Shown here: piece after piece, positions 34,784 to 43,400 of the stretch | How the letters are laid out: every line of letters starts with the position of its first letter | Position numbering within the stretch: position 1 is the first letter of the stretch | From: Ignavibacteria bacterium | Lineage (GTDB): Bacteria; Bacteroidota; Ignavibacteria; Kapaibacteriales; UBA2268 | Assembly: GCA_016844745.1 (NCBI GenBank) | Contig: JAERMQ010000040.1 | Location: 1 to 54,603, forward strand | Direction: 5' to 3' | DNA: 54,603 nucleotides | Position numbers and translations under genes: made by a program | The notes under the pieces: generated by a model | Seen by the model: the letters and a program-made list of their open reading frames with translations, nothing else | Databases searched by the model: none | Told to the model about the DNA's origin: nothing

Positions 34784-36368
34784 ACAAGCGACAGTTCAAT
34801 TGAAAACCAAACATGAAAAAAACAAACCTATTAATAAAATAACCCTGAAAAAGGTTCTTCCTGAAAAAATACCGGAGCTGGTTATCAGCACTCCGGTATT
34901 AAGTGCCAAAAAAAAGGAAATACTGAAACCTTCAAATATTTATCCCACAAAGAAAATCGATTCTGTAGCCCAGAGTATGGTTGACCAGGTGGAATCCTTT
35001 ATAACCAAAGAATTAAAAATTGACGGCGGTATTGAAATCATTCTTGCGGTGAGTGGGGGAGTAGATTCAATGGTCATGTTGGATATACTTTCAAGGCTTT
35101 GCAATAAAATGTGTTTCAGCTTCATCGTAGCTCATTATAATCATCGTTTAAGGAAAGAACAGTCGAATGATGATGAAAAATTTGTTAGGCAGGCGGCAGA
35201 AGATTACGGATTAAGGTTCAATACATCTAAAGGGCGAGTAAGTCATTATGCCGAGAAGAACGGTTTAAGTATCGAACATGCTGGTAGAATTCTAAGATAT
35301 TTATTTTTGGAACGCGTTGCCAGGGAATCGAAGTCATCGCTCGTGGCAACAGCACATAATGCCGACGATTCTGCAGAAACAATGCTGTTCAATTTATTTC
35401 GCGGTTCCGGATTGACAGGTCTTTCCGGTATTCCTTCGAAACGCGAATTGAGCAGGAACGTAAATATAATCAGACCACTTTTAATATTGAAAAAATCCCA
35501 GATAAGGGATTATGCCGGGCGATGCTCAATCAAATACCATGAGGATGAAACGAACGTGCTGACGCAATTCATGCGAAATAAAATCCGGAATGATTTACTG
35601 CCCAAGCTTGCCGAAGATTATAATCCTGCAATAATAGATACTTTGAACAGAACTGCAAAGTTAATTAAATCAGCCGATGAATATTTATCTTCAATTATTG
35701 ATAATGCATTACAATCAATAGCAATTGATAAATCCATTAGTCGATTTTCCTTGAAGGTATCATCACTCGCCACTTACAATGAATTCCTTCAGGGCGAAAT
35801 AATTCAAATGGGATTAGAGAAATATTTAAATGCAATGCCTGTTTCACTTGCAGCAATAGATAGAATTTTGAATTTACTTCATAGTGAAGCTGGCTCGGTT
35901 TGCGAAATAGGGAGTTCACTTTTTGCACTGCGCGATAGACGTGCAATTATTTTTTATCGGGAAATGTCTGCTGAAAAAATTAATATGGAGATTACTAAGA
36001 CAGGCACTTTCCTATTTGCTGATTATAGGCTTGAATTGAAGGAAGTTGACAAAAAGGATATTGAATTCAATGATAATCCTCATGTAGAATTTTTCGATTA
36101 TGAAACAGTACCGGCGCGGCTTATCATCAGGAATTGGAAACCCGGAGATTCTTTCACTCCTATTGGAATGGACGGCAGAATTAAAGTGAGTGATTATCTG
36201 ATTAACAAAAAAATTCCATTAATCGACAAAAAAAATATTTGTGTACTGGCTTCAAAAAGCGATATAATATGGCTATGCGGACATAGGGCAAGCGATAGTA
36301 ATAAAGTGACAAAGTTGACCAGCAAATATCTGAGGGCAGAGCTGAAATACACGGCGAAACAGAAATAA
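34776..36368 (+). CDS. tilS: tRNA(Ile)-lysidine synthetase with N-terminal extension
   Basis: TilS attaches lysine to the wobble cytidine of tRNA-Ile(CAU). The ATP-pyrophosphatase P-loop AVSGGVDSM is at about residue 89, far later than the usual 20-30. Other motifs are VAHYNHRLR, VATAHNADDSAETML and GLTGLSGIP, and the C-terminal TilS domains (IIRNWKPGDSF, KVSDYLINKKIP) are present. The first ~65 residues are lysine-rich and look unstructured. An internal ATG at 34977 would give a normal-length enzyme. The upstream ATG overlaps the MEMO gene by 8 bases, which suits coupled translation, so I keep it while noting the alternative. Confidence 0.93.
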   Translation: MNKQATVQLKTKHEKNKPINKITLKKVLPEKIPELVISTPVLSAKKKEILKPSNIYPTKKIDSVAQSMVDQVESFITKELKIDGGIEIILAVSGGVDSMVMLDILSRLCNKMCFSFIVAHYNHRLRKEQSNDDEKFVRQAAEDYGLRFNTSKGRVSHYAEKNGLSIEHAGRILRYLFLERVARESKSSLVATAHNADDSAETMLFNLFRGSGLTGLSGIPSKRELSRNVNIIRPLLILKKSQIRDYAGRCSIKYHEDETNVLTQFMRNKIRNDLLPKLAEDYNPAIIDTLNRTAKLIKSADEYLSSIIDNALQSIAIDKSISRFSLKVSSLATYNEFLQGEIIQMGLEKYLNAMPVSLAAIDRILNLLHSEAGSVCEIGSSLFALRDRRAIIFYREMSAEKINMEITKTGTFLFADYRLELKEVDKKDIEFNDNPHVEFFDYETVPARLIIRNWKPGDSFTPIGMDGRIKVSDYLINKKIPLIDKKNICVLASKSDIIWLCGHRASDSNKVTKLTSKYLRAELKYTAKQK

Positions 36369-36394
36369 TTTTTTTAAAGGGATAATGAGAAAAA

Positions 36395-36476
36395 ATAAGA
36401 ATGTCATTCTGAACGAAGTGAAGAATCTTGTCGAATTGAAGAAGATTCTTCACTTCGTTCAGAATGACATTCTTAT
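36395..36476. repeat. Family A palindromic repeat A7, perfect 35-bp arms
   Basis: Bases 36395-36429 and 36442-36476 are exact reverse complements with a 12-base spacer. The arm contains GTCATTCTGAACGAAGTGA. Perfection of both arms implies a recently active or actively maintained copy. It lies 27 bases after the tilS stop and upstream of hpt. Confidence 0.97.
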
Positions 36477-36519
36477 AATTCTTTAGTTTACAATCTATTC
36501 CATATTAATTTAATTAATT

Positions 36520-37059
36520 ATGCAAAAAGAAATCATAATAAATGGAAATAAGTTTATTCCTTTCATCGACAAAAATTCTATAGAAGAAGCTGTAATGCGG
36601 ATTTCCGGTGAAATAAATCAAGATTATTCCAATAAAAAACCGGTATTTCTTATCGTATTGAAAGGCGCTTTCATTTTTGCGGCGGACCTGATTCGTTCAT
36701 GCAATATGGAATGTGAAGTTGAAGTAATAAATGCGAAAAGCTATGGCGCTGCGATGGAGAGTTCGGGCAATGTAAGGATTTCAAATTTTGATTTTGAAAT
36801 CAAAGGGAAAGATGTTATTATTATCGAAGATATTATCGATACTGGAATAACGCTCAAAGCCTTATCCGAAGCCATTAATGAACATCATCCTGCTTCTTTG
36901 GAAATTTGCGTATTGCTTTCGAAACCATCGATGAGGAAAGTAGAAGTTTCCTGCAAATATCTTGGATTGGAAATTCCTGATAAATTTGTTATTGGGTATG
37001 GATTGGATTATGACGGCAGAGGCAGGAATTTGCCGGAAATATACATTTTAGATAAATAG
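36520..37059 (+). CDS. hpt: Hypoxanthine phosphoribosyltransferase
   Basis: The enzyme salvages hypoxanthine and guanine with PRPP to give IMP and GMP. The 179 residues are typical. Visible motifs are LIVLKGAFIFAADLIR (pyrophosphate loop), the flexible-loop segment INAKSYGAAMESSGNV, the PRPP motif IIIEDIIDTGITL (about residues 103-115) and the purine-binding end PDKFVIGYGLDYDGRGRNLP. It is monocistronic, between repeats A7 and C1. Confidence 0.95.
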   Translation: MQKEIIINGNKFIPFIDKNSIEEAVMRISGEINQDYSNKKPVFLIVLKGAFIFAADLIRSCNMECEVEVINAKSYGAAMESSGNVRISNFDFEIKGKDVIIIEDIIDTGITLKALSEAINEHHPASLEICVLLSKPSMRKVEVSCKYLGLEIPDKFVIGYGLDYDGRGRNLPEIYILDK

Positions 37060-37074
37060 TTTTAATTAAATATC

Positions 37075-37119
37075 AAACTCCTTAATTCCACTCTCGTGAG
37101 GGGGATTAAGGGGTGTGTT
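37075..37119. repeat. Family C palindromic repeat C1 (degenerate)
   Basis: AACTCCTTAATTCC on the left is an imperfect complement of GGATTAAGGGGTGTGTT on the right; the same design as C2 at 46228-46278. It lies 16 bases after hpt. The remaining 37120-37425 is AT-rich, with no ORF, hairpin or clear promoter I can identify, and must contain the promoter of the giant T9SS gene. Confidence 0.7.
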
Positions 37120-37425
37120 ATTTCGAAAATTAAAAATTCTTCATTGCTATATAATAAGAATATTATATATTTGAAAGTTAAGATTAATAAATAAAGTGAA
37201 TTATTTCACGGCTATTGCAAAATACTTTCGATGGTTTCAACTGAAAATAAAAATAAAGTAAGTATAGTACGAAAATTCCGGCATATTTGAACGCATAAGA
37301 GTGTGTTTAAGTATTACTAATAGAATCAAAAAATTAAAAAACACTTTGACTCATAGTCCCTGAGCCTTTTTAGAAAACAAGATATTTGAAATTATTATTA
37401 ATAAATCTATGACAGGAGTTCTTTT

Positions 37426-40400
37426 ATGAAAAGATTTTCGTCTATTTCGTTATTTTTTATATTATTTATGGCAAGTTTTAATGTCACGCTTGCAACTACC
37501 TATTATGTCGATGGACAGAACGGAAATGATAATAACAGCGGCACATCGACTTCAACTGCATGGCGCCATATACAGTACGGCGTAACAAGAGCCACAACAG
37601 GTGATATTTTGACCTGCTCGGGGACCTTCAACGAAACGGTCACTGTCAATGTTGTAAATCTGACAATTCAGGGCAATAGCCCAACAAACCATGCAACGCT
37701 CAGCGGGTCGAGTTTATCTATAACTACCGGTTTTAGGGTTATATCCTATAGTTGCAAAATAAAATATTTCGATATTATGAATTATCGGGATGAAAGCGGT
37801 TTCAATGATTCAGCCGGAGTAGGAATATTCACACATAGCAGAAGTAATCACGAGTTCACCGACCTGAATATTTCTAATTGTAATAATGGTATTACAATAT
37901 TGGAAAGTTCAACGGTGAAAATCCTTCGATGTTACTTTTCCAATATGTATTTAAAATCCAATAACACGACAGGAGGGTGCGGTGTGTCGGCGATTAGTCG
38001 TTCAACGACAGCATCATTAAACAATATCCTAATAGGAAGCGATGATTCAAACTCAGGTAACAAATTTGAAAATTGTGCCGGAGACTGCATTGAATTTATT
38101 TGCACCGTACAAGGAAATGTAAATTCGGACGGCGGATTAATTAAGTACAATTCATTTATTCAGGGCAATGATAAATATTGCGTAAGATTATCGAGAATAA
38201 ACGGTATATTCAGTATTGAATCTAATAAATTTAAGGGACCTAATCTTTGGACATCTTATGGTTCTGCAGGTGGCTCCGGAAATGGAATTATATTAGATAA
38301 TTACGATATGAATTCTTTCGATTATTTGTTTATTATGAATAATAATTTTGAAGTCGAAGGGAATATAGTAATCAAAGCCGTTAATACAAACTTCCCAGGC
38401 TCTTTATTATATGAATTCTGGACAGCAAACAACAATACATTTTATTCACAAAATTCGGTCCTGCATACTTCGGCACTTGTTGACCCTAATCTAACACAAA
38501 TATTGCCTTCAACCGATGGTTCGATATCGATTAAAAATACAATTGCAGGTTCTGTTGCTAATGCTCCAAATTATTCTACTGTTAAAGTATCTTCGGGTAC
38601 ATATTACGAAAATCAATTTAATTTAAATAAGATTACTCTAATGGGTTCCCTGCCGACAGATATTTATTCACACGGTACTGGCAGTAATCCACCGATAATT
38701 GATGGTAATAATTCAAGCACTGCATTTGTTTTTTCGGGTGGTAGCAGTGAAGTTTTTATAATAGGATTTGAATTACGGAATTTATCTTATGGAGTGACAT
38801 CCAATACGACCTCAAATTATATAAGTGATATCTATTTTCAAAATAATAAATTCAGCAACATTAGTCAAAATGCTTTTAACATTAATGGGAATGGGAACTC
38901 TACAAATCAAATGAACTGGTTCGTGAATTTTAATATTTTCGAAAGTTGCGGGGGTAATAATATTTATTTCAATAGCTCAAGTTATCTTCAAATAAGCGAT
39001 AATTCAATTACTGTTGGTTCTGGAAGTTCAACTAATAATGGAATATTAATCTTAAATTCCGACCATGTTAATATCCGGCAAAATAAAATTTCATCAATTG
39101 CCGGAAGCGCAATCAATTTAGAAAATGTTACATTCACAGATGTAAATAATAATGCACTGACGGCTAATTCTGCTACTGCATCCAACTCAATTATCCATAT
39201 AAAAAATTCTACCGATACGAGAGTCGATTACAATAACATAATCATTTCCCACTCTGACGGGCAGCAAACTGCTGGTTTCTATTATGGAATTTTTGCAGAA
39301 GGAAGTTCCATCAATAGAGTTTTAGTTGATTATAATTATTTCGATGGAAATTCTTCTAATACGGCTAATCTTGCTATAGTTGTCAATCAGGATGTACAGG
39401 ATTTGGGTATCGGAATAAATTATAATTATTTTGGTGGATTCTCGTCAGCAATCCGCTACCAGCCTACCAATCCGTTATATTCCGTTAAAGCCGATAATAA
39501 CTGGTTCGGCTCGGCTAATGGACCAAGTCATACTAAAAACAGGTTTAATAAAAATGAAAATGGCGGGCATGGTATAGGAGTAATAGGGAATGTTGCATTT
39601 ACTCCCTGGCTTGCCGGCAGCCAAAATACAACTCCTGCCAATGCAACGGGTTTCTATCCTACCGGCAATTCATTCGGTCCGGTGTCTTATACAAACTATC
39701 TTAACTATAACACTTATTATTTCCCCAATATCAAAGACGCACTGGCTGCCTGCGAAAACGGTACTATGTTAACAATTCAGTCCGGTACATTTACCGAGGT
39801 GGTTGACCTTGCAGAGGAAGACCATGCAATCACTGTTAACAAAGATATTGACATGTATTTAATTGATAATTCCGTAACTATTTATGGGGATTTGGTTTTC
39901 ATTGGGGACCCGAATTCCTCAACTATGACGAACATATCAAATCTTTACGGCAATTTTATATTATCAAGAAAACAGACAACAGGTAACAGCTATACTCTCG
40001 GTAATTTGGATGTCCAGAAGAGAAAGGTTGTTTTGCATAACGGCAATCTTATTGTCGAAGCAAAATGTGCAGACGATATTTCGCTCAATAAAACTGCCGG
40101 CTCGATGGTTGTACTGACACAAGGAACTTCATTAATCCAAAAAAATATTCCTAATTACACTGCCGATAATTGGTTCTATCCGCTTGGAGTGGTAAATTAC
40201 AGCGTTTATCCGAATACTTTTGAAGAAGCATGGATAGAGGTTAACCCGGGAACTGCCTCGCCCCAGAACAGGACAGAACAAATCACGGTTCAGTTGGCTC
40301 AAAACTCGCCGGTTTCGAATTACAACCGTCCCGGTGATGATTCTTATGCTTTGATGAGAAACTGGTCAATTAATTACTCGAATTCATCAGGTTCATTTTC

Positions 40401-43400
40401 AAGCGGCTCTGTTAAATTTTATTGGCCCCTGAATATTCCACAAAACGGTGCAGGCGCTAACTTTACGAACGTAAAAGCTTTCCCGGCAAGGTGGAATACA
40501 ACGGATAACCGGTGGGTATCTTATCGTTTGAACGTTCCGACAACAGGAGGCAGGAGCGCTTCCGGCGATGCATTGCAATTTGTTAAAGCCACCGGAATTA
40601 CCAAGTTCTCAGATTGGGCAATCTTTTCCGGTGATAATAGTTCGGCATTAGTAAATCCGCCTCCCAGAGTTCCATCATTGATTCAATTTAGTGCAATTAC
40701 GGATGAAAAGCTTGCTTTCCGTTGGCAGAATGTACCCTGTAATTCTTTTGTCGTATTAATGGATGAATATAATCCGACAAATACTTCAAGAACGATGACC
40801 CTACCGCAAAACGGTCACAGTTATGCACAATCCGGTATTAATGACCAATCGACAATATCATGGTCTTCCGCTACTACATTGCCAAACTCAACTGTAAGAG
40901 TTGTTTATTCCGGTACATCCTCGACATTCAGGAATTTGACTGTTGATGGATTGAAATCCGGTCAGAGTTATTTAATAGGAATTTTCCCAGCTAATGGTAT
41001 ATCCGAGGACTATTTAAAATATCAGACAACTTATACCACCTATAATCCAAGATATGAGTCTACCCGTTCACGAATAGTTCTTGCTGCCGATAACGATAAT
41101 AATTTGAATTTTAAAGGATTTTGCGGTACTAAGGACGTTGCATTGAGATGTTATATGGAAGGTCCGCAGCCATTTATGTTGATTAATTTCTATACATCAA
41201 AAGATGGTATTGTCGATGTAACGGGAAATCTTCAAAATCAATTGCCGTCAGGCAATCCTAAATATTTATTGTATCAGTTCGATATTGATAATCCAAAACC
41301 TTCATATCTTCCATTGGATTATATTTTAAACGATGCTGTGGATGCTACCGGACGACGAGCTACACTATATCATTTTAAAAATGGGAGTCTCGCGCAAAAT
41401 GGTGTGCCTACAACCGGCAGTTTTACATTTACCCAGAGTGACCCCGTTCCAATGGATGCGCGTTATGTTTATTCTAAAGTAACCTATAATTCTTTAGATT
41501 TTACCCAGGATTATAATGTATATAAATGCGAAGGCGAAACAGCCTATCTTAATGCCGGGATTATAACATCCTATCCACAATCTTCATTCAGGCGTTGGGA
41601 ATACCGCCAAAGTTCTTCCGGCACATGGACTGGAATTGAAAGCTATAATTCTTTATTAGTACTCACTAATCTTTCTCCGAATCAATCTAACTGGCAATAC
41701 CGTCCCGTATTTTCAACTTCAAGGACAAGTTTTTGTAATGATGAAAATGCTTATGGTCCGATTGCCACATTAGGAGTATCCTCTACTATCAGCGCTAATA
41801 CTTCATACCCGATCGACATTGACCCCGCAGCGTGCGAAAACACTCCTTATATCGAGTTTTTAGCTAAGCTTAACTCCGGTTATAGAAGTGATGTAAAATT
41901 TGACTGGCAATATCAAAAAGAAGGCGAATCAACATGGACTCATGTTTTCGATGGTAATGGTAATCCTTCACCGTTTTTATCACAAAACTCATCCACTGTT
42001 TATCATATTGCTCAACCTTCCGATGACGGGGATTTGCTAAGAATCGGATTACCAACATTTTTGCTCGATAATGTAAAAATCAGGGCAACCATTTATAGGG
42101 ATTACTGCAATAAAGATTCCCGTACCGCTCTTATCAAAATTGACCAGGTTGGCAGTGTTAGTCAAAATCCTTCCTCATCGGAAATATGCGTTAACCAATC
42201 GACATATTTTAATACTTCAGGAGCTGGAAATATTAAATGGATGTACAAAGAACCCGGCAGTTCCACATTTACATATTTCAATTTCGTTTCTAATAGGATG
42301 ACTATCGGTAGTTCATCCTTTACCGTATCGGGAGCTTCAACGAGTAGTACTTTAACTTTGAGCAATGCCACGGCATCATTGAACGGTTATATGTTCAGGG
42401 CGGAATTTGCCGGACAATATTATTCGGATTGTTCAAAATCTTATACCCAGGCTGCTCTTCTGAATGTGGATTCATCTCCTCAGCCTTCCCAGAATCCTGA
42501 GAATACATCGATATGCGAATCTGATGGAGCGAATTTAAGCGTTGCCTGGCAGGGTGGTACTTGTGTTACATCATATTTCAATTGGGAACAAAAACTCGCC
42601 GGCAGTGCTACATGGCAACAAATTGGATTTACAAATCAAAATAATATATATATTACCGGTCTGACTCATTCGATTAATGATAAAATGGAAGTTAGAGCAG
42701 CATTCTACTGCGGTACTTGCCCGACCCCTGTATATTCGACATCGGCAACTGTAACCGTTGATGTCCTACCAATGGTTTTCGAAGAACCGAACACGGCGAG
42801 TATATGCAATGGCTCTCAAATTCAATTTACGGCAATTGGCTCAGGTGATGTTCAATGGTATGTATCTCCTGATGATATTGATTACCTGCCTTTGACAAAT
42901 GGTAATACCGACCCATACGATAATCCAATCACCATATCTGGAGCCACAACACAGACTTTAACTTTAACAACCAATAATTCCTTAGTTTTGGATCAATATT
43001 TCTTTAAAGCTGTATTTACAAGCACCTATCAGATTTGTCAATCAGTTGAAACATACCCGGCAAATCTTTTTGTCAGCGAGTCACCAAACTCAGGAACGGT
43101 ATCCGGCAATTCCAGTATATGCGACGGTTCTACCATTCCAATAACTATGGATGCCTATTTCTATCCATCCGATGCTATTTGTTATTATAAAAGTAATTAT
43201 TGGCAATATTCTTCTAATAATGGCAGTACGTGGAATATGGTTACATTAAACACTCAATTACCGGGAAATACACAGATTGAAAGCTTTAATCTGGTTCATA
43301 TTACCTTGACCAATGTTTCGTATGCAGTAAACGGCTATAAATTCCGTGAAATTTTCGAATGTTATCCATGCAGCCAAACAACAACTACACTTCCTGCTAC

